64,000 bases of DNA, from NCBI RefSeq assembly GCF_002797915.1, contig NZ_PGTY01000001.1, positions 1,488,001 through 1,552,000 on the forward strand. The letters run 5' to 3'. A model generated the notes under the pieces. It was not told where the DNA came from. It saw only the letters and a list, made by a program, of their open reading frames with translations, and did not search any database. A program made the translations under genes and the position numbers. The DNA is from Yoonia maricola (lineage in GTDB: Bacteria; Pseudomonadota; Alphaproteobacteria; Rhodobacterales; Rhodobacteraceae). Positions 39,758-48,629 of this stretch are shown piece by piece; positions within the stretch are counted from its first letter, which is position 1; each line of letters begins with the position of its first letter.

Positions 39758-41422
39758 ATGAGCATTCTTTCACTTAAAAATGTCTCGAAAAGCTATGGTG
39801 AAGCGCCGGTTCTCAAGGACATCAACCTTGACGTCGCAGAGGGCGAGTTTGTTGTCCTCCTTGGCTTCTCGGGCACAGGGAAAACCACGTTAATCAATCT
39901 GATTGCTGGGTTGGAGCAGCCCAGCAGTGGGGCTGTCACTTACAAAGGTGCACCTGTGACTGAACCGGGGCGCGAGCGTGGGGTAATCTTTCAAAGCTAT
40001 TCGTTGATGCCGTGGCTGACAGTTAACGGGAACGTGGCGCTTGCCGTCGATACGATGTTCCCTGACCTGCCAAAGGCAGAACGTGCCGCTAAGGTCGATC
40101 ATTACGTTGGTATGGTCGGGCTCAGCCACGCTGCAACGCGCCGCCCTGCCGAATTGTCGGGTGGGATGCGCCAGCGGGTCAACGTCGCCCGCGCTTTGGC
40201 GATGGATCCAGAAATGCTACTGCTGGACGAACCTTTGTCCGCACTTGATGCGCTGACGCGGGCCAATCTGGCGGACGAGATCGAGGCGATCTGGGAGAAA
40301 GACAAGAAAACCTGCGTTCTTATCACCAATGACGTGGACGAAGCGATCATTCTGGCCGACCGCATCATCGCGTTGAAGCCAGATGGGACATTGGGCAGTG
40401 AATTCAAAGTCGACATCGCCCGTCCACGCGACCGCATTGCGATGAATAACGACACCACGTTCAAGGCATTGCGCGCCGAGGTCACCACCTACCTGATGGA
40501 TGTGGGTATTGCCGCAAAAGTCGAAGGCACCAAGACGCTGCCAAAGGTCACACCGATCCACAGCGTCCCTGCAGCTGTTGCCAAGGCGCAGGAAGGTGGG
40601 CTTGAAGAGCGTTACCTCAACTTCTCGGCCCTGCACAAAGTGTATCCGACCCCAAAGGGTCCACTCACTGTGGTCGAGGACTTTGATCTGAAGATCAACA
40701 AGGGTGAATTCGTTTCACTTATCGGCCACTCCGGCTGCGGCAAGTCTACCGTATTGACGATGGCAGCCGGTCTGAACCCAATCTCAAAGGGTGCCATCAA
40801 GCTGGATGGCTGGAATGTCGAGGGGGCAGACCCTGAACGCGCTGTTGTTTTCCAGTCACCCAACCTCTTCCCGTGGCTGACGGCCAAGGAAAACGTGGCG
40901 ATTGGTGTCGATAAAGTCTACCCAAAAGCCAGCCAGGCCGAGCGGCAGGATGTGGTCGAATACTATCTCGAACGCGTTGGCCTTGCCGATAGCATGGATA
41001 AAGGTGCCGCGAGCCTTTCCAATGGCATGAAGCAACGCGTCGGCATCGCCCGCGCCTTTGCGCTCTCTCCTAAACTTCTGCTGCTTGATGAACCCTTCGG
41101 CATGCTCGACAGCCTGACTCGTTGGGAGCTGCAAGAGGTATTGATGGAAGTCTGGTCGCGGACCAAAGTCACCGCAATCTGCGTCACCCATGACGTGGAT
41201 GAGGCGATCCTGCTGGCTGACCGCGTTGTGATGATGACCAATGGGCCACAGGCGACCATCGGCAAGATCACGGATGTCGATCTGCCGCGCCCACGGACCC
41301 GCAAAGCCTTGCTCGAGCATCCCGATTACTACGCCTATCGCCAAGAAGTCCTCGATTTTCTTGAGGAGTACGAGCACGGCGCCACGCCCAAACCGAAACC
41401 CAAAGCCATTGCCGCGGAGTAG
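39758..41422 (+). CDS. nitrate ABC transporter ATPase, two fused ATP-binding domains (NrtC/NrtD-like)
   Basis: A 554-residue protein with two complete ABC ATPases in tandem. Domain 1 (about residues 1-240) has Walker A GFSGTGKT, signature LSGGMRQRVNVARAL and LLLDEPLSALD. A linker of about 45 residues follows. Domain 2 (about 285-530) has GHSGCGKS, signature LSNGMKQRVGIARAF and LLLDEPFGMLD. In cyanobacteria NrtC and NrtD are separate and NrtC carries an NrtA-like regulatory domain; here both ATPases are in one chain and that domain is absent. Start could be ATG 39758 or GTG 39749 overlapping the nrtB stop (GTGA). It energises NrtB. Confidence 0.88.
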   Translation: MSILSLKNVSKSYGEAPVLKDINLDVAEGEFVVLLGFSGTGKTTLINLIAGLEQPSSGAVTYKGAPVTEPGRERGVIFQSYSLMPWLTVNGNVALAVDTMFPDLPKAERAAKVDHYVGMVGLSHAATRRPAELSGGMRQRVNVARALAMDPEMLLLDEPLSALDALTRANLADEIEAIWEKDKKTCVLITNDVDEAIILADRIIALKPDGTLGSEFKVDIARPRDRIAMNNDTTFKALRAEVTTYLMDVGIAAKVEGTKTLPKVTPIHSVPAAVAKAQEGGLEERYLNFSALHKVYPTPKGPLTVVEDFDLKINKGEFVSLIGHSGCGKSTVLTMAAGLNPISKGAIKLDGWNVEGADPERAVVFQSPNLFPWLTAKENVAIGVDKVYPKASQAERQDVVEYYLERVGLADSMDKGAASLSNGMKQRVGIARAFALSPKLLLLDEPFGMLDSLTRWELQEVLMEVWSRTKVTAICVTHDVDEAILLADRVVMMTNGPQATIGKITDVDLPRPRTRKALLEHPDYYAYRQEVLDFLEEYEHGATPKPKPKAIAAE

Positions 41423-41487
41423 AGCCATGGAAAGACATTCTAAAGGTTTTTATGCCAGCATGTGCCCAGCGGCGCAGGAGCAGTGGC

Positions 41488-41907
41488 ATGACCCCCAATC
41501 AGATCGAAACCGTCAAAGACAGTTTTCAGCAGATCTACCCTGTTCACGAAGCCCTGTCGGCGACCTTTTACGACGAATTGTTTCGGATAGCGCCAAGTGT
41601 GCGCCCGTTCTTTGCCGAGGATATGACAGAACAACGGGTGAAACTGTCGGAAACGCTGGGCGCGGTGGTCAACAACCTGCATCAGCTTCCGCTGATAGCG
41701 GATACGGTGATCGGATTGGCACGGCGGCACGTCAGCTATGGCGCAAAGCCCGAGCATTTTGCGCCAGTGGGGCACGCGCTGATCTTTGCTTTGGAAAAAC
41801 ACATGCCGGGCGGTTTGACGGAGGTCGAAACCGACGCCTGGGTGGCCGCCTATACGCAAATATCCGATCTTATGACCGAAGCGATGCTGGTACACACCGC
41901 AGCCTGA
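41488..41907 (+). CDS. single-domain bacterial globin (first of a tandem pair)
   Basis: A 139-residue Vitreoscilla-type globin without a flavodoxin-reductase domain. Heme-pocket residues are in place: B10 Tyr28 in ATFYDELF, E7 Gln49 in TEQRVKL, proximal F8 His81 in RRHVSYG, plus the APSVRPFF turn. ATG 41488 follows a CAGGAG ribosome site. It lies between the nitrate transporter ATPase and a second globin with the same residue positions. A likely role is binding or detoxifying NO or other reactive nitrogen made during nitrate/nitrite reduction, or feeding electrons; this is inferred. Confidence 0.85.
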   Translation: MTPNQIETVKDSFQQIYPVHEALSATFYDELFRIAPSVRPFFAEDMTEQRVKLSETLGAVVNNLHQLPLIADTVIGLARRHVSYGAKPEHFAPVGHALIFALEKHMPGGLTEVETDAWVAAYTQISDLMTEAMLVHTAA

Positions 41908-41940
41908 AACTGCTGGCACCCCGCCAACGCGGAGGGTGCC

Positions 41941-42360
41941 ATGACTGAAGATCAGATCATACTCATTCAGGATAGTTTCAAGCAAGTTGCACCCATCAGC
42001 GATGCAGCCGCGACCATTTTTTATGACCGTCTGTTTGAAATCGCACCTGAGGTCAGGCCCTACTTCAGAGGCGACATGGGTGAGCAGGGCGCAAAGCTTA
42101 TGTCGACCTTGGGGGTTGTGGTGAACGGATTGCGGGACTTGGACAAGATCGTTCCTGTCGCGCAAGAGCTGGCCGTGCGGCATGTTCACTACGGCGTTGA
42201 AGCCAAAGACTACGAACCCGTTGGCGCAGCCTTGATCTATACCTTGGAACAGGGATTGGGCGACGGCTTTACGGATGCAACCAAAGACAGCTGGATCGCG
42301 GCCTATGGCACGTTGTCAACGGTCATGATTGATGCAGCATACCCAAAGGCAGCACTATGA
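41941..42360 (+). CDS. single-domain bacterial globin (second of a tandem pair)
   Basis: A 139-residue globin aligning end to end without gaps with the preceding one (63 identical positions by my manual count). Tyr28 (IFYDRLF), Gln49 (GEQGAKL) and proximal His81 (VRHVHYG) are conserved. A GGAGG ribosome site precedes ATG 41941, and the stop overlaps the nirB start (ATGA). The two copies have clearly diverged, so the duplication is old and both seem maintained. Its tight coupling to nirB suggests a role with nitrite reductase. Confidence 0.85.
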   Translation: MTEDQIILIQDSFKQVAPISDAAATIFYDRLFEIAPEVRPYFRGDMGEQGAKLMSTLGVVVNGLRDLDKIVPVAQELAVRHVHYGVEAKDYEPVGAALIYTLEQGLGDGFTDATKDSWIAAYGTLSTVMIDAAYPKAAL

Positions 42361-44792
42361 CACAGAAACTGATCGTCATTGGTGCAGGCATGGCAACTGG
42401 CCGTGTGCTGGACCATCTGTTTGATGCAGGCTCCGACTATGATGTCACCTTGTTCAATGCAGAACCGCGAGGGAACTATAACCGCATCATGCTGTCGCCC
42501 GTTCTATCGGGCGAGAAAACCTACACTGAAATCGTGACCCATGATGATGCATGGTACGCCGACAATGGCGTGACCTGCCGTTTTGGCGAGCGTATCGCAA
42601 GCATTGACCGCGCGGCCAAGACCGTTACAGCCGAAAACGGTGATGTGCTGCGCTATGACAAGCTGATCTTCGGCACAGGCTCCAATCCCTTCATGATCCC
42701 GCTGCCCGGCCATGATCTGGAGGGCGTCATCGCCTATCGCGATCTGGAAGATACGCAGCGCATGATGGACCTTGGGCCAGACAACAAATGTGTTGTTATT
42801 GGTGGCGGCCTTCTGGGGCTGGAAGCCGCCGCAGGCATGGCCGCGCGCGGTGTTGACGTGACTGTTGTGCATATCATGGGTCACCTGATGGAGCGTCAGT
42901 TGGATGAGGCCGCCGGTTATCTGCTGCGCAAGGCGCTGGTGGACAAGGGCATCACCGTGAAATGCGCAGCCAATTCCAAAGAGATTTTGGGCGAGAACGG
43001 CCACGTGAAGGCGCTGTTGCTGGATGATGGCACCGAGTTGCCCTGCGATCTACTCGTCATGGCAGTGGGTATTCGCCCCAACGTGGCACTAGCCCAAGAA
43101 AGCGGGCTGGCTGTTGGCAAAGGCATTCATGTCGATGACCAGATGATCACATCCGATGCAGATGTGCTCGCTGTTGGGGAATGTGTAGAACACGACGGCG
43201 CTATCTTTGGCCTTGTCGCCCCACTTTATGACCAAGCGAAAGTGGCGGCTCAGACCCTGATCGGAGAAGAGGCCAAATTCGTCCAGAGAGAGCTCTCTAC
43301 CAAGCTCAAAGTCACGGGTTGTGACCTATTCAGTGCAGGTGATTTCGCCGATGGCGAAGGACGCGAGGATATTGTCTTTCGCGATCCGGCACGGGGCGTT
43401 TATCGCCGCCTTGTGATCGAAGAGAACATTGTCAAAGGTGCCGTGATGTATGGCGACACCGCCGACAGCAACTGGTTCTTCGGGCTGATCCGCGACAAGA
43501 CCGACATTTCTGACATGCGCGATACGCTCATCTTTGGTCCGGCCTACCAAGGGGGTGCCCCCCTGGACCCTTTAGCAGCTGTTGCAGCCTTACCGCGTGA
43601 CGCGGAGATCTGTGGCTGCAACGGTATCTGCAAGGGACAAATCGAAGACGCTATCGCAGCAGGTGCCACTGATCTAGGTGCCGTGCGGGCAACCACCAAA
43701 GCATCCGGGTCCTGCGGGACATGCACCGGGCTTGTTGAACAGGTGCTGGCGGTAACGCTGGGCGATGATTTCGTCATGCCGGCCGCGACCTCGGTCTGTG
43801 GCTGCACTGACATGACCCACGAAGACGTGCGGCGCATGATTAAAAGTCAGAAGCTGACGTCGATGCCCGCCGTTTGGCAGGAATGCGGGTGGAAAACATC
43901 CTGCGGCTGTCATGTCTGTCGCCCGGCGCTGAACTTCTATCTGCTGGCCGACTGGCCGTTGGAGTATCAGGACGACCCGCAAAGCCGCTTCATCAACGAA
44001 CGCAAGCACGCGAACATCCAAAAGGACGGCACATTCAGCGTCGTGCCACGGATGTGGGGCGGGATCACGACCCCCAACGAGCTGCGCGCGATTGCGGATG
44101 CGGCTGACAAATACATGGTCCCTACCGTCAAAGTAACTGGTGGGCAGCGTATTGATTTGCTTGGCGTCAAAAGCGAAGACCTGCCCAACATCTGGGCCGA
44201 TCTGAATGCGGCGGGGATGGTATCAGGCCATGCCTATTCCAAAGGTCTGCGCACAGTGAAAACCTGTGTGGGGACGGATCATTGCCGTTTCGGCACGCAA
44301 GACAGCACCGGCCTTGGCATCAAGTTGGAAAAAGAACTGTGGGGATCATGGACACCGCATAAACTGAAACTCGCCGTATCCGGCTGCCCCCGTAACTGCG
44401 CCGAAGCGACCTGCAAGGACATTGGCGTGATCTGCGTCGATAGCGGCTATCAGGTCAGCATCGGCGGTGCGGCCGGAATGGACGTCAAAGAGACGGAACT
44501 GCTGGTGCAAGTGCCCACCGAGGAAGATGCGGTGCTGGTCATTAAGGCAGTCACGCAGCTTTATCGCGAAAATGCCAAGTATCTCGACCGGATCTACAAA
44601 TGGATGGGCAAGGTTGGCCTGGACTGGATCAAGGAGCGCATCGTCGATGATCTGGATGAACGCGCCGCTTTGGTTGACCGGTTTGAACTAAGCCAGTCGA
44701 TCTATCGCAAAGACCCATGGGCCGAACATGCCAATAACAAGGCAAGTACCTATCGCCCACTAGCGAACCTGTCATTGGAGGCCGCAGAATGA
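42357..44792 (+). CDS. nirB: assimilatory nitrite reductase, large subunit
   Basis: An 811-residue siroheme enzyme reducing nitrite to ammonium with NAD(P)H. Order of domains: FAD/NAD-binding (1 to about 400, VIGAGMATGR and VVIGGGLLGLEAAAGMA), two BFD-like [2Fe-2S] modules (CGCNGICKG with CGTCTG near 420-455; CGCTD with CGCHVC near 480-520), then the sulfite/nitrite reductase half-domains with siroheme-[4Fe-4S] ligands TCVGTDHC near 637 and SGCPRNC near 680. It follows the second globin and overlaps nirD by 4 bp. The cluster ligands look complete. Confidence 0.95.
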   Translation: MTQKLIVIGAGMATGRVLDHLFDAGSDYDVTLFNAEPRGNYNRIMLSPVLSGEKTYTEIVTHDDAWYADNGVTCRFGERIASIDRAAKTVTAENGDVLRYDKLIFGTGSNPFMIPLPGHDLEGVIAYRDLEDTQRMMDLGPDNKCVVIGGGLLGLEAAAGMAARGVDVTVVHIMGHLMERQLDEAAGYLLRKALVDKGITVKCAANSKEILGENGHVKALLLDDGTELPCDLLVMAVGIRPNVALAQESGLAVGKGIHVDDQMITSDADVLAVGECVEHDGAIFGLVAPLYDQAKVAAQTLIGEEAKFVQRELSTKLKVTGCDLFSAGDFADGEGREDIVFRDPARGVYRRLVIEENIVKGAVMYGDTADSNWFFGLIRDKTDISDMRDTLIFGPAYQGGAPLDPLAAVAALPRDAEICGCNGICKGQIEDAIAAGATDLGAVRATTKASGSCGTCTGLVEQVLAVTLGDDFVMPAATSVCGCTDMTHEDVRRMIKSQKLTSMPAVWQECGWKTSCGCHVCRPALNFYLLADWPLEYQDDPQSRFINERKHANIQKDGTFSVVPRMWGGITTPNELRAIADAADKYMVPTVKVTGGQRIDLLGVKSEDLPNIWADLNAAGMVSGHAYSKGLRTVKTCVGTDHCRFGTQDSTGLGIKLEKELWGSWTPHKLKLAVSGCPRNCAEATCKDIGVICVDSGYQVSIGGAAGMDVKETELLVQVPTEEDAVLVIKAVTQLYRENAKYLDRIYKWMGKVGLDWIKERIVDDLDERAALVDRFELSQSIYRKDPWAEHANNKASTYRPLANLSLEAAE

Positions 44793-45124
44793 GCAACTGG
44801 ATCGATATTGCAGCGCTTGAGGATGTTCCACAGCGCGGTGCGCGGATGGTAAAGACCGCATTGGGTTGTGTTGCTGTCTTCCGCACAGGCGAAGATGAGG
44901 TTTACGCCCTTGATAATGCATGCCCGCATAAAGCGGGCCCACTGGCCGAAGGGATCGTGCATGGCAAAGCTGTCACCTGCCCACTGCACAATTGGGTGAT
45001 ATCGCTCGAAACCGGCGAAGCACAAGGCGAGGATGAAGGCCGCGTTGCCACCTACCCCGCCCGCGTTGAGGACGGCCGCATCATGCTTGACCGCGCGTTC
45101 CTACGCGCACGGGCCGCCGCATGA
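44789..45124 (+). CDS. nirD: nitrite reductase small subunit (Rieske-type)
   Basis: A 111-residue Rieske-like protein, partner of NirB. Cys45, His47, Cys64 and His67 in ACPHKAGPL and TCPLHNW retain all four Rieske ligands, so it can carry a [2Fe-2S] cluster; many enterobacterial NirD proteins have lost them. It overlaps nirB upstream and nasA downstream by 4 bp each. It may relay electrons within the nitrite reductase or act as the shared donor for NasA, as proposed for NasG in Paracoccus. Confidence 0.93.
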   Translation: MSNWIDIAALEDVPQRGARMVKTALGCVAVFRTGEDEVYALDNACPHKAGPLAEGIVHGKAVTCPLHNWVISLETGEAQGEDEGRVATYPARVEDGRIMLDRAFLRARAAA

Positions 45125-47697
45125 CACTGACCAAGACCACATGCCCCTACTGCGGCGTTGGTTGCGGGGTCCTTGCGGGGGCTGATGGCACGATCAAGGG
45201 TGATCCTAATCATCCGGCCAATTTTGGGCGGCTCTGCTCAAAGGGGTCGGCACTTGGTGAAACGATTGATCTCGATGGGCGGCTTTTAGAGCCAAAGATT
45301 GAAGGACGCGCGGCAGAGTGGGACGAGGCGCTTGATCTGGTAGCATCCAAATTCAGCGCAGCAATTGCGGAACATGGCCCCGATAGTGTGGCCTTTTATG
45401 CCTCGGGCCAGTTGCTGACCGAAGACTATTATGTGGCCAATAAGCTGATGAAAGGCTTCATCGGCTCCGCCAATATCGACACGAATTCGCGCCTTTGCAT
45501 GGCCTCCTCCGTGGCAGGGCACAAGCGCGCCTTTGGCACCGATACCGTGCCCGGCGTCTATACCGATCTGGAAGAGGCTGATCTGATCGTTCTGGTCGGC
45601 TCAAACCTCGCATGGTGTCATCCCGTCCTGTACCAACGCATCGTCGCCGCAAAAGAGGCGCGTCCTGCAATGCGCGTCATCAACATTGACCCACGTCGCA
45701 CAGCCACAAGCGATCTGGCAGACCTGCATCTGCAAATCGCCCCTGACGGCGATATTGCGCTGTTCAACGGCCTGTTGACCCATCTTGCCGACGCCGGGAA
45801 AATCGATGACCAGTATACCACCCAACACGTCAATGGCATGGCCGAGGCGATTGCAACAGCGCGCCAATCTGATCCAACGGATACAGGGATTTCAGCACAA
45901 GACCTCGCAACATTCTACGACCTCTGGGCCAGCACCGAAAAGGTCGTCACGATCTACTCACAAGGCGTAAATCAGTCCGAAACCGGCACCGATAAGGTGA
46001 ATGCGATCCTCAACTGCCATCTTGCCACCGGGCGCATCGGGAAACCGGGGATGGGCCCATTTTCGGTCACCGGACAGCCCAATGCGATGGGTGGGCGCGA
46101 AGTGGGTGGGCTTGCCAATATGCTGGCGAACCATCTGGAATTGGGCAATGCGGATCACCGTCAAGCGGTGCAGGCGTTCTGGAAAAGCCCCGCGATTTGC
46201 ACCCAAGCGGGCCTGAAAGCGGTTGATCTGTTCGACGCCTGTGCAAAAGGTCAGATCAAAGCGCTCTGGGTCATGTCCACAAACCCTGCCGTCTCGCTAC
46301 CCGATGCCGATGGCGTGGCAGCGGCGATCGCGAATGTCCCCTTCGTCGTCACATCTGATATCATGGAAAAGACCGATACCAACGATCTGGCCCATGTTTG
46401 CCTACCCGCAACCGGCTGGGGTGAAAAAAATGGGACGGTCACGAATTCCGAGCGCCGCATATCGCGCCAGCGCGCGTTTCTACCAGCGCCGGGTCAAGCC
46501 CGCCCAGATTGGCAGATTGTCAGCGACGTCGCGACCCGCATGGGATTTGGCAAGGCTTTTGCCTATCGCACACCCCAAGATGTCTTTGCTGAATACGTGG
46601 CCCTTGATGCCGCGACATCGCAGTTCCCCCGCGATCTGGACCTGAGCATTTTCGCAGATGCTGACTATGCCAATCTGATCCCGACGCAATGGCCACGCAA
46701 CGACCAACGCTTTTTTGCGGATGGCAAATTCTATCACCCCGATGGCAAAGCGCAGATGATCCCTGTGACTGCACCTGCTTTGGCAAAACCCCGTTTCCAG
46801 TTGAATACAGGGCGCAACCGCGATCAGTGGCACACGATGACGCGTACAGGTAAATCGGCACGGCTGGGCCCCCATCTTGCCGAACCCTATGTCGAAATAC
46901 ACCCGCAGGACGCCGCAGATCTTGGCGTCACTGTCGGTGATCTGATCCGCGTTGAAAGTACCTATGGCACCGCAATCCTACGCGCGCTAGTGACACCGCG
47001 CATCGCCGCAGGCCAGCTTTTTGCACCGATGCATTGGACCCGACAACTGACCACATCAGGAACGGTGAACAGCCTGACGGCACCGGTGACGGATCCTGTA
47101 TCAGGCCAACCAGCATTGAAATCCGGCGCCGTCGTCGCCAATGTTTACAAGGCCAAATGGTACGGCTTTCTTGCCAGCGCCGATGCGATGACACCGCAAA
47201 CGCCCTATGCCGCCATCGCAAAGACGCAAACAGGCTGGCAGGCCGAAGTGGCAGGTCGCAAATTACCCAGTGATTGGGTTGCCGAGGCGCGTTTGCTGTC
47301 GGGACGGTCCACTGGCGATGCAGCCTTGCACAGTGATCCGGCCACTGGCCTGACACGCGTTGCAATTTCCCAAGATGGGATCACGAAGGCACTGTTCTTT
47401 GCCGCCCCACAACCTGTGATCATGTCACGCCCCGCCTCGATTGCATTGATCGGCACCGATGCCGCCCCGCTGACCGCCCTTGCGGGACGCGCGCCAGCGG
47501 ATCAGCCCGACCCCGGTGCAACGGTCTGCGGCTGTTTCAACGTCGGGCGTAACACGCTGCTGAATGCCGCATCAAAAGGGGCGCGTAGCGTGACTGCCTT
47601 GGGAGAGGCCACTTGCGCAGGCACCAACTGCGGCTCTTGCAAGCCGGAACTGGCGGCACTTTTGGCGGAGGCAGCGCTTCCGATGGCCGCAGAATGA
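45121..47697 (+). CDS. nasA: assimilatory nitrate reductase, catalytic subunit
   Basis: An 858-residue molybdopterin (bis-MGD) enzyme reducing nitrate to nitrite in the cytoplasm. An N-terminal [4Fe-4S] site is formed by Cys8, Cys11, Cys15 and Cys39. The molybdopterin oxidoreductase core (about 55-480) includes LCMASSVAG near 125 and FSVTGQPNAMGGREVGG near 315. A molybdopterin-binding domain follows (about 560-670). The C terminus (about 795-845) adds a BFD-like [2Fe-2S] module (TVCGCFNVG and GTNCGSCKP). No twin-arginine signal is present. No separate NAD(P)H-dependent electron-transfer subunit is encoded nearby. It overlaps nirD and the next gene by ATGA. Confidence 0.95.
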   Translation: MTLTKTTCPYCGVGCGVLAGADGTIKGDPNHPANFGRLCSKGSALGETIDLDGRLLEPKIEGRAAEWDEALDLVASKFSAAIAEHGPDSVAFYASGQLLTEDYYVANKLMKGFIGSANIDTNSRLCMASSVAGHKRAFGTDTVPGVYTDLEEADLIVLVGSNLAWCHPVLYQRIVAAKEARPAMRVINIDPRRTATSDLADLHLQIAPDGDIALFNGLLTHLADAGKIDDQYTTQHVNGMAEAIATARQSDPTDTGISAQDLATFYDLWASTEKVVTIYSQGVNQSETGTDKVNAILNCHLATGRIGKPGMGPFSVTGQPNAMGGREVGGLANMLANHLELGNADHRQAVQAFWKSPAICTQAGLKAVDLFDACAKGQIKALWVMSTNPAVSLPDADGVAAAIANVPFVVTSDIMEKTDTNDLAHVCLPATGWGEKNGTVTNSERRISRQRAFLPAPGQARPDWQIVSDVATRMGFGKAFAYRTPQDVFAEYVALDAATSQFPRDLDLSIFADADYANLIPTQWPRNDQRFFADGKFYHPDGKAQMIPVTAPALAKPRFQLNTGRNRDQWHTMTRTGKSARLGPHLAEPYVEIHPQDAADLGVTVGDLIRVESTYGTAILRALVTPRIAAGQLFAPMHWTRQLTTSGTVNSLTAPVTDPVSGQPALKSGAVVANVYKAKWYGFLASADAMTPQTPYAAIAKTQTGWQAEVAGRKLPSDWVAEARLLSGRSTGDAALHSDPATGLTRVAISQDGITKALFFAAPQPVIMSRPASIALIGTDAAPLTALAGRAPADQPDPGATVCGCFNVGRNTLLNAASKGARSVTALGEATCAGTNCGSCKPELAALLAEAALPMAAE

Positions 47698-48629
47698 GCC
47701 TGGCACCTTTCGTTCAGATTGTGGCGCGCGGCAAAGGGCGCGCGCGCGACATGACCTTCGCAGAAGCCAACGACGCGATGACCGTGATCCTGCAGGGTGC
47801 GGCCGCACCAGAGGCCGTTGGCGCACTCCTGATGGTGATGCGGTTGCGCGGCGAAACCCCGGCAGAGATTGCCGGTTTTACGGCTGCATTGCGCACGCAT
47901 GTCGTCGAAAAGCTGCCCAAAGCTGATCTTGATTGGCCCTCCTATGCTGCGGGGCGCAGCCGGGGCGCACCTATGTTTTTGCTTGCAGCACGGCTTGTTG
48001 CACAGGCGGGCTACACAGTATCGATGCATGGCTGGAACTCACACCAATCGGCTGGTGCATCCGTGCGCGATGCACTTGATCTGGCCGGACCACAGGTGCG
48101 TTACAGCGCTTTGGAAATGCTTTGTCCCGAAGCCTTCGCTTTGCTTAATCTACGCGATGTGCTGGGCCTGCGGTCGTGCTTTAACACCGTACTGCGCATG
48201 TGGAACCCATCCGCAGCACCCGTTTCGGTGCAAGGTGTCTTTCACCCCGCGTATCGCAGCCTTCAGGCCGAGGCCGCTCAAATGCTGGGACAGCAGGACC
48301 TGATGATCATAAAAGGCGGCGGCGGCGAATTCGAACGCCACCCGTCCAAGGATATAGCTGTTTTTGGTCTGCGCGATGGCGGTCACATCGCTAACACCGC
48401 CCCTGCCCTGCTGGACGAAAAACGTCGCCTGCATGACGTGAACACTGTCGTTGATTTGCCTGCACTTTGGGCCGGTACAGTCGACGATGACTTCAGCATC
48501 GCTACGATCACTGGCACAGCTGCTCTGGCCCTGCACGCACTCAAGGCCGCCCCAACCCAGCAAGACGCACAAACCATGGCCAATGCCCTTTGGGCCGCAC
48601 GCCACCAACCAGAAAGCCTTTCCGCATGA
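47694..48629 (+). CDS. TrpD2-like glycosyltransferase family protein in the nas operon
   Basis: A 311-residue protein with the fold signature of anthranilate phosphoribosyltransferase relatives (TrpD2/YbiB type). An N-terminal helical domain has MTFAEANDAMTVILQGAAAPEAVGALLMVMRLRGETPAE (family A-x-LMALR region), followed by HGWNSHQSAG, RSCFNTVLRMWNP and MIIKGGGGEFERHP. The PRPP-binding GTGGD and NxST motifs of true TrpD are not recognisable. It is locked into the operon by ATGA overlaps with nasA and cysG, so a nitrate-related role is likely, but none is established to my knowledge. Confidence 0.78.
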   Translation: MSLAPFVQIVARGKGRARDMTFAEANDAMTVILQGAAAPEAVGALLMVMRLRGETPAEIAGFTAALRTHVVEKLPKADLDWPSYAAGRSRGAPMFLLAARLVAQAGYTVSMHGWNSHQSAGASVRDALDLAGPQVRYSALEMLCPEAFALLNLRDVLGLRSCFNTVLRMWNPSAAPVSVQGVFHPAYRSLQAEAAQMLGQQDLMIIKGGGGEFERHPSKDIAVFGLRDGGHIANTAPALLDEKRRLHDVNTVVDLPALWAGTVDDDFSIATITGTAALALHALKAAPTQQDAQTMANALWAARHQPESLSA

